Numbered from the stretch's first letter, positions 1 to 9,366 are shown. The stretch: 64,000 nucleotides of DNA from Cohnella herbarum (GCF_012849095.1 NZ_CP051680.1:2976001-3040000), one strand, 5' to 3'. The notes: generated by a model from the sequence alone, not told the origin. Program-made: numbers and translations.

Positions 1-1186
1 GTGCAGTTCGGCGTCCGTTCGGGATCATGCGCTTGACTAGCTCGAAGAGAGGAAAGTGGCATTCGGACAAGTGGCAGCTCTCTGCCGGCCAGTAATTCAT
101 TTGAGTATTGATATTGATGGTGAATTTGCTGTCCCAAGCCGGAAGCATATCCTTGTTCCATATGCCTTGTAAATTCGCGGGCAGAGATCCGGGCCGGCTT
201 GAGGCAATCAGCAAATACCGACCGTAATGAAAATACAACGCCGCAAGTCCGGGATCTTCGCGCCCTGCTTTCACGTTATCGAGTCGTTTCGAGGTCTCCT
301 CGTTCCTTAGGCTTGACTCCGCGCCGATTCGTAGCCTCGTTCGATCGAACAGGCTACGATAATCCTCCGTATGTGAAGCCAGCAATTCCGGGAAGGACGC
401 GTCGGCGACGCGCTTGGCGTTACCGAGAGCCTCCGCATTGGGATCCGGTTCGCGAAAATCCGTCGCCGCGGAAACGACTAACATAACGTTGTTGGCATTC
501 GAGACGACGAGGTGTTCCCCGATCGTGCGCATGAGCCCCCCCTCCGGCTTGCACGCGAGAACTCCGCAATACCGAACACCCCCGCCGCTATCGCCACTCA
601 TCACGATCGAGTTTCCATCTTCCGTTTGAATATGGTCAACGTAGCGGTATCCCCCACGTCCCATTCTGGCGGTAAACGAAATTTGGCCAGGGACATCCGC
701 CATCAGCCTGATCACTATCGCCTTGTCCGGATAACTTGCGAAGATTTCACGGCTAAACTTTACTTCTCCCGCCGTGTACGAAATACGAACGACGGCCTCC
801 GACAAGTCGAGCCGCCGCTCATAATCCGTAATCTCCGTCACGTGATCGAAGTTTAACAGCAGGTCACACAGCGGAACATAATGACGCTGGGTTTCGGGAA
901 TGGCAGTTAGGGCTAACGAAGTAAGACGCTCGGCTTCCTGCAGCTTCCCTTCGAAAATAAGCCTGCGAATTTCCGGCAAATTCGACAGGGCGTCCGGGTT
1001 ATGCCGATCCCTAGGGCCCCCGTGCCATAAGGAATCCTCGTTCAATTGCATGCGTTCCGCGCAAGGATCGCCGAATATCATCGCACCCAGTCGTCCGTTG
1101 CCGATCGGCAACGCTTCTTCCCATTGACGGGCGGGAGAGCGGTAAATCAGGCTGTCTTCGTATTCGGGGGTTTGCTCCTGCATCAT
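1..1186 (-). CDS. GH95 glycoside hydrolase (alpha-L-fucosidase/galactosidase family), 3' end cut by window
   Basis: Reading the minus strand from 1186 gives 395 codons without a stop, running off the window start. The N-terminus has the GH95 hallmark (residues about 15-33: RSPARQWEEALPIGNGRLG), then NEDSLWHGGP, and near the edge NINTQMNYWPAE, the typical start of the family's (alpha/alpha)6 catalytic domain. GH95 enzymes remove alpha-L-fucose or alpha-L-galactose from plant and host glycans; the substrate cannot be fixed from the fragment. No signal peptide is seen, so it probably acts on imported oligosaccharides. Two ATGs are adjacent (1186, 1183); GGAAAGGA lies 7 bases before the first. 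It starts 3 bases after the response-regulator stop, so it is the last visible gene of the operon that begins at 9248. About half of a typical GH95 protein is missing beyond the edge. Confidence 0.9.
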   Translation of the reverse strand, partial: MMQEQTPEYEDSLIYRSPARQWEEALPIGNGRLGAMIFGDPCAERMQLNEDSLWHGGPRDRHNPDALSNLPEIRRLIFEGKLQEAERLTSLALTAIPETQRHYVPLCDLLLNFDHVTEITDYERRLDLSEAVVRISYTAGEVKFSREIFASYPDKAIVIRLMADVPGQISFTARMGRGGYRYVDHIQTEDGNSIVMSGDSGGGVRYCGVLACKPEGGLMRTIGEHLVVSNANNVMLVVSAATDFREPDPNAEALGNAKRVADASFPELLASHTEDYRSLFDRTRLRIGAESSLRNEETSKRLDNVKAGREDPGLAALYFHYGRYLLIASSRPGSLPANLQGIWNKDMLPAWDSKFTININTQMNYWPAESCHLSECHFPLFELVKRMIPNGRRTA

Positions 1187-1189
1187 TTT

Positions 1190-1951
1190 TCAATCCTTTC
1201 CATGTAAACGATCGTACCGTTCATCCGTCTTATTGGCTCCTTCTGCCCCGCTTTCCCTGTATGCGCCCGGAGTAGTCCCCGCGAATTTTTTGAACACCTT
1301 TGCAAAATAGTGCTTGGTGTCAAAACCGACCTGCCGGCTTATCGCGCATACGGTTAGATGAGACTGCGTTATCAGCAGCTTTTGCGCCTCCCGTATCCGA
1401 AACGAGTTCAAGTAATTGACGAAGTTGTCTCCTGTCTCCTTCTTGAACAAGCTGCTGATATAATTCGGATGGAGATTCATTCGGTTCGCAAGATGATCAA
1501 GGGACAGATCGTTCATGTAATTCTTCTGGAGGTACGCCAGAATCCGTTCGGCGTGCTGGCTATATTCAGAATCCGATACAGCCGGCAGCTCCTCCTGGAC
1601 ACGAGCTAGCAAGGCCGCGATTTCCTTTTTATCCAAAGGCTTCAGCAAATAATCCACTACACCCGTTCGGAGCGCTCGTCGCACATATTCGAACTCGTCG
1701 TAACCGGTAAGGATGATGAAGCGCTCGCATAAATTCTCCACTCTAGCCTCTTCAATTAATTCAAATCCGTTCTTCTCCGGCATATTAATATCCGTTATCG
1801 TTATATCGGGCATAAAGCGCTTCATCGCCACCAAAGCCTCGGGGGCATTAAAGGCTGCTCGTATGTCCGTACCGTCGGGAGAAACTTCTTCGACGACTTT
1901 AACCAATCCGTTCAGAATCAAAGGTTCGTCGTCCACGATCAATATCTTCAA
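1190..1951 (-). CDS. AraC-type response regulator (YesN-like)
   Basis: The 253-residue protein has an N-terminal receiver domain (DDEP acidic pair, phospho-acceptor Asp54 in TDINMP, conserved Lys near residue 104) and a C-terminal double helix-turn-helix of the AraC/HTH_18 type (about residues 140-240). This is the YesN architecture that pairs with YesM-type kinases in Gram-positive sugar operons. The start is TTG at 1951, preceded by AAAGGACGG; it lies inside the 3' end of the kinase gene (53-base overlap), so the pair is translationally coupled. In the phosphorylated form it probably activates the transporter and hydrolase genes around it. The inducing sugar is inferred only from the neighbouring arabinofuranosidase and GH95 genes. 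Confidence 0.93.
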   Translation of the reverse strand: MKILIVDDEPLILNGLVKVVEEVSPDGTDIRAAFNAPEALVAMKRFMPDITITDINMPEKNGFELIEEARVENLCERFIILTGYDEFEYVRRALRTGVVDYLLKPLDKKEIAALLARVQEELPAVSDSEYSQHAERILAYLQKNYMNDLSLDHLANRMNLHPNYISSLFKKETGDNFVNYLNSFRIREAQKLLITQSHLTVCAISRQVGFDTKHYFAKVFKKFAGTTPGAYRESGAEGANKTDERYDRLHGKD

Positions 1952-3680
1952 CGTCCGCCACCGTCCTTTTCGTGATGATGATCCGCAAGCAGGTTCCCTT
2001 GCCCAGCTCGCTGAAGACCTCCAGTCGAGATTCTCCCCCGAAGAAAGCTTTGACTCTTTCGTTGACGTTTCTCAACCCTACGCCTACCGGCTTTTCAGAT
2101 TTCTTGTCCTCATCTTGCTTAGACAGTCGTTCGCGCAGTTCGATAAGCTTATCCGTCGGAATTCCGTTACCGTTGTCGGATATGTCGATCAAAACCTCCC
2201 TTTCCGATTCAGTGGCCTTAAGCCGAATATGAACGGGGCGCAGGACGGCGGAAGCGCCATGCACGATTCCGTTCTCCAGAAGAGGTTGCAGGAGAAACCG
2301 CGGGCAGGTCAAACGCTCGGCATCGAGATCAACGTTAATCTCGTAGGTCAATCTGCTTTGCAGCCGCATCTTATGAATTTTCATATAAAAGGAAACCATA
2401 TCGATTTCCTTCGCAAGTACAGTCTCCTCCCGCTCGGAAGACAAGCTATAGCGCATCAGCTTCCCGAACCAAAAAGAAATATCGGCGACTTCCTTATCGT
2501 TGTTGGCTTCGGCGACCATCCGGATCGTTTCGAGCGTATTGTAGAGAAAATGTGGCTTGATCTGCGCCTGCAGCACCTGGTAGGCCGCTTCCTTGTTACG
2601 CAGCTCGGCTCGATGGACATTATTGATCAGTTCGTCCATCCGTCGGACCATGGAATTGTAGGTAACGGTCAGGAATCCGATTTCATCCTTTTCGAATCTG
2701 CCGTGCTTGATACTGTGCTGTCTCAGGTTATCGTCGTTCAGCGTGCGCATGTGCCGGGCCAGTCTGAGGATTCTCTTCGTAATCGTGGAAGCCAGCACAT
2801 AATAGGCGACGGATAACGCAAGCAACAGCAGCACGATCATGGTGACCAGAACAACTTCCTTCTGCTTGACGGTACGGAATACGTCACCCACCTGTCCGGT
2901 CACGATTACCCGTACGCCTAACGGCTCGAGCTTCAGCTGATTGACGATCGTTCTTCGATTGATAAAAAAGGCTCGCTCTTCGGCTTGTAGAAGACCTAAC
3001 GTCTTGTCGTCCAGTCCCGTCGATTCTTTCGTTAGCAGCTTGCCTTCCCCGGACAACAGAAAAGCTCTCCAGTTCGCTTCCACGCCCGCGGCTTCATAAA
3101 AATTTCGAATCAACCCGTTGCGAACCCGAATTTCAAGCAGACCGATCCGCTCCGTAATTTGCGTATTATAAATATACTGGTAATAAATCAGATCCGGGTC
3201 CGACACTTCCGGGTCGGCGCGCAGCCACATCCCTTGTCCGGCCTTCAGGGACGAGACGGTTTTCTCGATTCGCGGATCCAACATGGAGCGGTCGCGGAAC
3301 TGATTCGTAATGGGTAAAACACGGTCCTTCATCTTATAAATGACGAGGGATTCGATCTCCGGGTTGGCAAACTGAGATTGCGTGTACAATGGCAAAATAT
3401 ATCGAATCAGCGCATAGACGCTGTCCGCGTCGGACTGATAGACGCCGTCCAGATAATCGGTCAGGTAAGGATTATACTGTAGTACCCGATGAACCGACTG
3501 GATTCGGGCAAAATCCGTTTTCATGTTGGCGTATGCCTGCTCCAGGATCTTCTGCCTGCTTTCCACGAATTGACGGGTCAGGTTGCCGTAGATTTGCGTG
3601 TAATATTGGTATCCGAAAGCGAGAACGGGGATAAATATCAGAATAACGTAACCAAGTACGATTTTACGCATGATGCTCAT
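1899..3680 (-). CDS. Sensor histidine kinase, YesM family
   Basis: Membrane kinase of about 593 residues: an N-terminal transmembrane segment, an extracellular sensor region of about 250 residues, a second membrane segment (LVTMIVLLLLALSVAYYVLA), a HAMP linker, the His_kinase domain with the phospho-acceptor in PHFLYNTLE, and an HATPase_c domain with N- and G-boxes (LLENGIVHG, DNGNGIP, GVGLRNV). The ATG at 3680 (MSIMRKIVLGY) is chosen because GGAGGGG lies 10 bases upstream; an in-frame ATG at 3713 has no such site and would put a basic stretch before the membrane helix. It partners the overlapping YesN-like regulator and sits in the same operon as transporter and hydrolases, so it probably senses an extracellular pentose-containing glycan or the loaded binding protein. 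Confidence 0.93.
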   Translation of the reverse strand: MSIMRKIVLGYVILIFIPVLAFGYQYYTQIYGNLTRQFVESRQKILEQAYANMKTDFARIQSVHRVLQYNPYLTDYLDGVYQSDADSVYALIRYILPLYTQSQFANPEIESLVIYKMKDRVLPITNQFRDRSMLDPRIEKTVSSLKAGQGMWLRADPEVSDPDLIYYQYIYNTQITERIGLLEIRVRNGLIRNFYEAAGVEANWRAFLLSGEGKLLTKESTGLDDKTLGLLQAEERAFFINRRTIVNQLKLEPLGVRVIVTGQVGDVFRTVKQKEVVLVTMIVLLLLALSVAYYVLASTITKRILRLARHMRTLNDDNLRQHSIKHGRFEKDEIGFLTVTYNSMVRRMDELINNVHRAELRNKEAAYQVLQAQIKPHFLYNTLETIRMVAEANNDKEVADISFWFGKLMRYSLSSEREETVLAKEIDMVSFYMKIHKMRLQSRLTYEINVDLDAERLTCPRFLLQPLLENGIVHGASAVLRPVHIRLKATESEREVLIDISDNGNGIPTDKLIELRERLSKQDEDKKSEKPVGVGLRNVNERVKAFFGGESRLEVFSELGKGTCLRIIITKRTVADVEDIDRGRRTFDSERIG

Positions 3681-3783
3681 GGCAGCACATCCCCTCCGGC
3701 GCGATATCCGCATATCGTTAACGTACCACGTATATAAGAATTCAGATAGAGGAGTTTAGCTGCCGGAGCGATTGATTCGCGAA

Positions 3784-5607
3784 TTACCGTTTGTCCTCCT
3801 CATAAGCCGTGCTGCCGTCCGCGGCGAAGGAAAAAGGGCGATAAGGCGTCGCATGGCCGGACCAATCCGTATACACGGAATAGGACTCCTCCTCTACTCT
3901 AAAGAGCGGAATGAATCGTGCCTGGCCCTCTCCATCCTCTGCGACGAATTCCAGTCGTCCGTCTTGAATCCTCCTTACGAATTTCTCCTGAACATTCCGG
4001 TCCGTTATTCCTTTTAAAGGCTTATCGTCCCCGATCTTAGCGAGCAGCAGGTTACCGTACATGAGAGCCGCCAATGCGTCATTTGAGCCCGGAAGCGGAA
4101 CCCGCCGCAAGGACGCCCCGATTTCAATATCGATCCGATCCCCGCTGCGGAAAACGCGTTCGACAGCGACGAACCCGTTTTCTCTCCGGAGTTCGATTCG
4201 TTCGAAATTGACTTTAACCGCCTTGACGCCACTTTCCCGGAACAGAATCTGGAACTCCGCCGGCTCGTCGGTATCGATCAGCAGCGTGGATGTAAGACTC
4301 TCCGGAAAATCCGTCTGCTGAACGATGCGTATCCCCCTATCCGTCCATACGGCCGTTGAGGAAATAAAAGCGTTGAGTAGTACGGTATCCCCATTCCTGA
4401 ACCAGATGTTTTTTTGTAGTTCGCTCATGGCCTCGATCCCCGACGCGGTACAACACCAGAACGAATCGTACGGTTCGCTGAATTTCTTGATCGCATGTCT
4501 CCCCATTGGCTGGTGGTACTGGGAAAGTCCCGTCTTGGCGCTTGCGCTGTTCAGGACGGCGTTATACTTGAGGCATTCCAGATGCTCGAGATACCCGACC
4601 TCGGCCGACCACTCCAACAAACGCTCCAAGATCCTTTCCGTATTGTGCGCGCAGCAGCTTTCGCTTTCTCCCCCGGTCAGCGCATCCGCCAGCCTGCCGT
4701 ATACGCCCCAGTGCTCCGCTTTCTCCGATACCCCGCCACGAATGCAGGTCGTGGCCTTGGAGCTGTTGTTTCCGTTGGCAAAGGTTCTCCCCTTCATGAA
4801 GTCGTAGAAATGGAGAGCCGCCCTCTTGTAGTTGCTTTCTCCACTAATCCTGTAGCGATGCATAGCGGCTAGAATCATAGGAAGATGAGCGTTGGCGTGC
4901 AGATCTTCAAGCAAGTCCCGGCCGGCCGCAAGCGGGAGGATCCAGTAGTCCCTGTCGAAAATACGGGCCAACTCGAGCATTTTAGATTCGCCGGTCAGGT
5001 CGTATAAGTTATACAAGGCATCCCCCAGACCGCCAAACTCGTTAACGGGATTAACCTTCGTGCAGCGGAGAATCCCGTCGATTTTCCAGTAGGAAAGCTT
5101 CTCGAACCTTCCCAAAATATAATCAGCCAGGTTGACGGCAAGGGTTAGCGCTTTAGCATTCCCCAAGTACATATGGCAATCGATCAAGCCTTGCATGATT
5201 TTGTGAAGGGTATAGTACGGTGCCCACACGTTCCGGTTTTCCTCGAACTCCAGAACATCGAGCTTCTCCTCTTCGAAAGCGCTCAAATAACCGTTTGGCT
5301 GCGCGCATCTATCCATGACGTCGACGATCCCGTCAGCCTTGGACTTCAAGATTTCGTCGCGATCGCCAAAGGCGAATTTGGAGCACGCGGATAAGAAATG
5401 CCCTACGAAATGCCCTCTCAGGCCGCAATCGGGTGCCTCCCAGCCTCCCAGAGGCTCTGCGTCGGAAGGAATTCCCGCGTTGATCTTAAACGTATACATG
5501 AGACGTTGAAGGTCAAAATCGCGAATATACTCTTTAACCAGCTCCCTACGGGAGGCAAAGGAGCTGTCGGTCAGCCTGACTTCGTCAAGGCGGAATGAGG
5601 TAAACAT
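3784..5607 (-). CDS. Beta-L-arabinofuranosidase, GH127/GH146 (DUF1680) family
   Basis: A 607-residue cytoplasmic protein of the DUF1680 fold. The metal/thiolate site of these retaining enzymes is visible: an E-S-C motif (E316, C318, within GGESESCCAHN) and the paired cysteines in FWCC (C385, C386), matching the Glu/Cys/Cys-Cys zinc site of characterised GH127 enzymes, in which a cysteine is the nucleophile. The family removes beta-L-arabinofuranose from oligosaccharides such as hydroxyproline-linked arabinans or pectin side chains. ATG 5607 is chosen for GGAAGG 8 bases upstream; longer reading back to 5766 would overlap the binding-protein gene and has no family similarity. It sits between the binding-protein and kinase genes, so the imported sugar is probably its substrate. 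GH127 and GH146 cannot be told apart here. Confidence 0.88.
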   Translation of the reverse strand: MFTSFRLDEVRLTDSSFASRRELVKEYIRDFDLQRLMYTFKINAGIPSDAEPLGGWEAPDCGLRGHFVGHFLSACSKFAFGDRDEILKSKADGIVDVMDRCAQPNGYLSAFEEEKLDVLEFEENRNVWAPYYTLHKIMQGLIDCHMYLGNAKALTLAVNLADYILGRFEKLSYWKIDGILRCTKVNPVNEFGGLGDALYNLYDLTGESKMLELARIFDRDYWILPLAAGRDLLEDLHANAHLPMILAAMHRYRISGESNYKRAALHFYDFMKGRTFANGNNSSKATTCIRGGVSEKAEHWGVYGRLADALTGGESESCCAHNTERILERLLEWSAEVGYLEHLECLKYNAVLNSASAKTGLSQYHQPMGRHAIKKFSEPYDSFWCCTASGIEAMSELQKNIWFRNGDTVLLNAFISSTAVWTDRGIRIVQQTDFPESLTSTLLIDTDEPAEFQILFRESGVKAVKVNFERIELRRENGFVAVERVFRSGDRIDIEIGASLRRVPLPGSNDALAALMYGNLLLAKIGDDKPLKGITDRNVQEKFVRRIQDGRLEFVAEDGEGQARFIPLFRVEEESYSVYTDWSGHATPYRPFSFAADGSTAYEEDKR

Positions 5608-5676
5608 GACATGCACCTTCCTTTCCGAAGCAGATTTCTGTTCCAGGCGGCTACCGACCGCGCGGCTTAGCGTGCA

Positions 5677-5713
5677 AAGTCCGGCAAGGACGCGCAACGC
5701 GTCTGCCGGACTT
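5677..5713 (-). terminator. Stem-loop just after the binding-protein gene (attenuator or mRNA 3' stabiliser)
   Basis: Ten-base perfect arms (AAGTCCGGCA at 5677-5686 and TGCCGGACTT at 5704-5713) with an inner ACGCG/CGCGT pairing lie 5 bases after the stop of the solute-binding lipoprotein gene. No T-run follows on the minus strand, so it is more likely an RNA processing or stabilising hairpin than a full terminator. Such hairpins commonly allow more binding protein to be made than the downstream enzyme. Confidence 0.6.
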
Positions 5714-5717
5714 AAAT

Positions 5718-7307
5718 TTATTCCTTGAACAGATCCTTCTTCTTCTGATACGTCTGATTGGCCCAATCTACCAGCCGATCCAGACCGATCTTCTCGGCGT
5801 TCTTCACCATGCTTTCGTAGCTTGCCACAGCTTCAGCTTCCGACTTCGCCAAGTAGATTTTGACCTTCTCGTTTTTGATCATTTCGTCGATCTTGGTCTT
5901 GACGGTCTTCTCGTCGGAATCCGGCTGCAATTGAATCAGGCCAAGCTCGGGCTTATAGATCGTAAACGCTTTTCTCTCCATCAAGGCCTGCGTCTTCTGC
6001 GCCCCCGGCACATACCCCAGCATCCCTTCCATGACGCCGTCGTTGTACAGGTACCACCATTTGATGCCGTTACTATTGACGAAATCGGCGTCGGACGGAT
6101 CGTATTTCAAATTCGGATAACCTTCCTCGTTCCATGTCCAATGCTCGCCTTCGACGCCGAACATCGTCAATTTCTTCCCTTCGTCGCTCGCCAGAAATTG
6201 AATGAATTCGATCGACGCTTCAGGATACTTATTATTCTTGGTGATGAAGGTACCGGCAAAGCCCAGGCCCGAGCTGACAGCCTTCGTGTTCTTCGATAAG
6301 GCGCTGGGCAACATATTGAAAGTGAACGAACCGCCAGCGTTTTTCACTTTGATATTGTCAGTGTCCGCTATGCTGACCGTATGGCTATGAGCGAAAGCTT
6401 TCCCGCTTGTGGCATACTGATCGTCGATCTGATCGTTAGTGTAAGCGAAGTTTTCCGCTAGAATATATCCGTCGCGATAGAGACGATTCATAAATTTGAA
6501 GAATTCCAGCATTTCCGGCTGTCTGATCGCATAGTCCACCTTTCCGTCCCGCTCGTACCAGCCATCCAGAAGACCGTCGACGCCGAATTGCTGCAGGAAG
6601 TATTGCTCGATCCAGTCCTTGTCCATAATCAGCGGGATCATGTCCGGATACTTCTCCTTGACCATGCCCAGAACCTTCACGAAATTGTCCACGGAATCGA
6701 TCGGCGGATTTCCAAGCTCCTTCAGAATATCCTCTCGCACCGCAATGCCGGGATTGCCGTCTCCTCCGACCGAGTATTTGTTCTGTGCCATTTCCTCCTG
6801 AGTCGCGAAGGCATTTCGCACGGTGTAGAAATTACCGTCATCCATTGTGTGAATCGCGATTCTCGTCTTGTCGATTTTAAAGTCCGGCGCGTACTGCTCG
6901 ATCAGCTCGTTCCACGGATAAGACAGCTTCGAATCAGACATCCGGTCGATGTTGGCGTAGGTAAAGACAAGATCGGGGAGGTCTCCGGAGGCGATCATCA
7001 GCGGAAGCTGCTTGTCGTCCGTCGCGACCGTCACGTTCAGCTTGATACCCGTTTTTTCCGTAATTTTCTCCGCAACCGATCCCTTCCATTCCTTCACTGG
7101 GTACCAGGACGCATCAATGAATAAGGAAAGCTCCTTGATTTTTCCACTTTTCGACGGCGTCTCGGTGTCCGTACCGGTCTGGGTTGCCGTTCCTGCGCTT
7201 TCCTGTTGACCGTCGTTATCGTTTTTGCCGCAGGCGGACAGAAGCGCCACCGTCAGAATAACGATTAGCGACAGGAGCAGAGTCTTTTTCCTTTTGTTTC
7301 TGTTCAA
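5718..7307 (-). CDS. Sugar ABC transporter solute-binding lipoprotein (LplA-like)
   Basis: The 529-residue protein starts with a lipoprotein signal (KRKK, hydrophobic core, lipobox LLSAC with Cys26), followed by an acidic and Thr-rich linker and a family-1 solute-binding fold of the large LplA/YtcQ type common in Paenibacillaceae. It is anchored to the outer face of the membrane and delivers an oligosaccharide to the two permeases encoded immediately upstream (7370-9248). The substrate is probably an arabinose- or fucose-containing oligosaccharide, inferred from the GH127 and GH95 genes of the operon. No ATPase gene is present, so a shared MsmX-type ATPase must drive the transporter. A stem-loop follows the stop codon. 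Confidence 0.92.
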   Translation of the reverse strand: MNRNKRKKTLLLSLIVILTVALLSACGKNDNDGQQESAGTATQTGTDTETPSKSGKIKELSLFIDASWYPVKEWKGSVAEKITEKTGIKLNVTVATDDKQLPLMIASGDLPDLVFTYANIDRMSDSKLSYPWNELIEQYAPDFKIDKTRIAIHTMDDGNFYTVRNAFATQEEMAQNKYSVGGDGNPGIAVREDILKELGNPPIDSVDNFVKVLGMVKEKYPDMIPLIMDKDWIEQYFLQQFGVDGLLDGWYERDGKVDYAIRQPEMLEFFKFMNRLYRDGYILAENFAYTNDQIDDQYATSGKAFAHSHTVSIADTDNIKVKNAGGSFTFNMLPSALSKNTKAVSSGLGFAGTFITKNNKYPEASIEFIQFLASDEGKKLTMFGVEGEHWTWNEEGYPNLKYDPSDADFVNSNGIKWWYLYNDGVMEGMLGYVPGAQKTQALMERKAFTIYKPELGLIQLQPDSDEKTVKTKIDEMIKNEKVKIYLAKSEAEAVASYESMVKNAEKIGLDRLVDWANQTYQKKKDLFKE

Positions 7308-7335
7308 TATAACCCCTCCAACTTGTGATTTTTAT

Positions 7336-7355
7336 ATTAAAGCAAGCGCTTTAAT
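7336..7355 (-). repeat. Palindrome between permease and binding-protein genes
   Basis: Eight-base arms ATTAAAGC / GCTTTAAT around a 4-base centre lie in the 62-base gap between the permease and the lipoprotein gene. It could be an intercistronic hairpin or a degenerate CcpA-type site (it contains AAGCGCTTT); the sequence alone does not decide. Confidence 0.4.
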
Positions 7356-7369
7356 ACCGTAAGAATCGA

Positions 7370-8251
7370 TCACCCCTTTACGGAGCCCAGCATGATTCCT
7401 TGAATAAAAAATCTTTGAAGGAACGGATAGACGCATACAATGGGCGCGATGGACACAACCATAGCTGCAACTTGGAGCGAATAGCTGGTAACGCCCGCGG
7501 ATGCGCTGTTCGCTACGGCGATGGCATCCATCGGCGCATTGCTCTTGTTGATGACCTCCATCATCCGGAAAGCAAGCGTTCGCAATCCCTCGGATTGCAC
7601 GAAGTAAGCGGAATCCAACCAGGAATTCCATTGACCGACCCCCATGAACAACGACATGGTTGCAATCAGAGGCATCGAGACGGGAAGGATGATCCGATAG
7701 AAAATAACCAGCTCGCTAGCCCCGTCCATATGCGCCGATTCTTTCAACTCGCCCGGAATTTCCCGGAAGAACGAGATGGCGATCAGCAGAAAGAACGTGC
7801 TCAGCATGGAAGGAATCACATAGACGCCAAACGTGTTCAACAGCCCGACCGAACGCAGCACCACGTAATACGGAATAAGACCGCCGGAAAAGTACATCGC
7901 AAAAATAATGATAGTAAAGTAGCTTCTTCGAAACATCAGATCGCGATGCGACAGTCCGTACGCCACAAGGCAGGTGAACAGGACTCCCAAGGCGGCCCCC
8001 GCGAGCGTTCTCACGATCGTCACCAGAAAAGCCCGGTACCAGTGCGGATCATCAAGAAATTGCGCGTAATTTTCAAAAGTAAAGGTTCTTGGCCAAAAAT
8101 AGACGCCTCCGAGAAGCGAATCGGTTCCTTTGTTGAAGGAAAGAATCAGAACGTAATAGAACGGGTAAAGCATCGAAAGCATCATGATGAAAAGAAGCGC
8201 GTAGATCCAGGCGTTCATCATTCGGTCTTTTTGATTTTGGCTGAGCAACAT
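7370..8251 (-). CDS. Carbohydrate ABC transporter permease (LplC/YtcP-like)
   Basis: A 293-residue CUT1-type inner-membrane permease of the MalG class with about six hydrophobic segments. The cytoplasmic EAA loop that contacts the ATPase is visible as LKESAHMDGASELVIFYRII followed by LPVS. The N-terminal MNAWIYALLFIMMLSMLYPFYY and the C-terminal FLQRFFIQGIMLGSVKG are typical for the LplC branch. It follows the LplB-like permease gene by 13 bases and precedes the binding protein, the standard lplB-lplC-lplA order. It should form a heterodimer with the product of 8265-9248. Confidence 0.93.
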   Translation of the reverse strand: MLLSQNQKDRMMNAWIYALLFIMMLSMLYPFYYVLILSFNKGTDSLLGGVYFWPRTFTFENYAQFLDDPHWYRAFLVTIVRTLAGAALGVLFTCLVAYGLSHRDLMFRRSYFTIIIFAMYFSGGLIPYYVVLRSVGLLNTFGVYVIPSMLSTFFLLIAISFFREIPGELKESAHMDGASELVIFYRIILPVSMPLIATMSLFMGVGQWNSWLDSAYFVQSEGLRTLAFRMMEVINKSNAPMDAIAVANSASAGVTSYSLQVAAMVVSIAPIVCVYPFLQRFFIQGIMLGSVKG

Positions 8252-8264
8252 CCTCGCCCCCCTC

Positions 8265-9248
8265 CTAGAATAGACTTGATCCCGACGTTCGCTTGGCGAT
8301 GTAGTTGCTGGAGAAAATCAGGATGACGGAAATGACGGACTGGACCAGATCGATCGCCGCTGCGTAGGAAAACCTTCCGTCCCTCAATCCGACCTTGAAC
8401 GCGTAGGTTTGCACGATCTCCGAGGTCGGATTGTTGATGCTGTTTCCGAACAAGAAAGCCTGTTCGAAGTTCGAGCCGACCAGTCCTCCACCGAGAATGC
8501 TACCGATCGTAAGAATAAGAACCACGACGATAGTTCCTTTCATACCGGGAAACGTGATATGACGAATGCGTGCCAGACGTCCTGCCCCGTCGATCTGCGC
8601 GGCTTCGTACAGCGCCGGGTTGATCCCCGCAATCGCGGCCAAGAAGATGATCGTCCACCAACCCATCTCCTTCCATACGGCACTTCCGACCGCGAGTCCC
8701 CAAAAATATTGGGGATTGGTCAGGATATCCAACGGCTTATCGATCATGCCGAGCCCGAGAAGCGCTTTGTTGACCATCCCGATATCGGCCGACAGGAAGG
8801 TGAAGGCGATACCGACGACGACGACCCACGAGATGAAGTGCGGTAAATAGCTGATCGTCTGGACGAAACGCTTGAATCGCATATTTTTGACTTCGTTCAA
8901 TAAAATCGCCAGCAGGATCGGGGCCGGAAAAGCAAAAATGACTTTAAGAAAGCTCAGTGCTAAAGTGTTGCGAACGATCGTTCCAAACTGGTAGTCGTTC
9001 ACAAACTCGTCGAAATGCTTTAATCCGACCCACTCACTCGTAAAAATCCCTTTGATCCCCGTGGAAATGGAATAATTTTTGAAAGCCATAATAATACCGA
9101 ACATCGGCGTATAAGCGAAGATCAACAAGAAAATCATGCCGAGCCCTACAAACAGGTGCAGCGTTTTTTGTTTTTTTAACCGCTTCCAAAACTGCGCTTG
9201 TTGTACGTTCTTTCCTGTAATACCAGTCACCCGTGTATTCAACTCCAT
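8265..9248 (-). CDS. Carbohydrate ABC transporter permease (LplB/YteP-like)
   Basis: A 327-residue permease and the first gene of the operon. After a short cytoplasmic N-terminus, the segment FVGLGMIFLLIFAYTPMFGI starts the first membrane helix and is characteristic of LplB proteins. The EAA loop reads LYEAAQIDGAGRLARIRHIT. The start at 9248 has a clear GGAGGAG site upstream. It pairs with the LplC-like permease to import the operon's sugar. The 198-base region upstream holds a cre-like site and probably the operon promoter. Confidence 0.93.
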   Translation of the reverse strand: MELNTRVTGITGKNVQQAQFWKRLKKQKTLHLFVGLGMIFLLIFAYTPMFGIIMAFKNYSISTGIKGIFTSEWVGLKHFDEFVNDYQFGTIVRNTLALSFLKVIFAFPAPILLAILLNEVKNMRFKRFVQTISYLPHFISWVVVVGIAFTFLSADIGMVNKALLGLGMIDKPLDILTNPQYFWGLAVGSAVWKEMGWWTIIFLAAIAGINPALYEAAQIDGAGRLARIRHITFPGMKGTIVVVLILTIGSILGGGLVGSNFEQAFLFGNSINNPTSEIVQTYAFKVGLRDGRFSYAAAIDLVQSVISVILIFSSNYIAKRTSGSSLF

Positions 9249-9312
9249 ATCTGCTCCTCCTTCGCTTTAAGTGTAACTTGCGGGATATAGCAGTCGAAAG
9301 CCAATATTCTTA

Positions 9313-9327
9313 AGAAAGCGTTGTCAT
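9313..9327 (-). promoter_or_regulatory. cre-like CcpA site upstream of the arabinoside operon
   Basis: On the minus strand ATGACAACGCTTTCT matches the Gram-positive cre consensus WTGNAANCGNWNNCW with one mismatch. It lies about 65 bases before the first permease gene, consistent with carbon catabolite control. No clear -35/-10 pair was recognised nearby. Confidence 0.5.
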
Positions 9328-9366
9328 TTTTGAAGATCTCTCGGCTAACTCGAATTGCGTCTATAG

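Noticed and set aside
1713..2816. Plus-strand frame of 367 codons opposite the sensor kinase
   Set aside because: The minus strand encodes unmistakable kinase and receiver domains; the plus-strand product has no recognisable fold and no ribosome site.
7400..8326. Plus-strand frame of 308 codons opposite the permease
   Set aside because: Antisense of a clear CUT1 permease; its product is His/Arg/Gln-rich in the way typical of antisense translation of membrane proteins.
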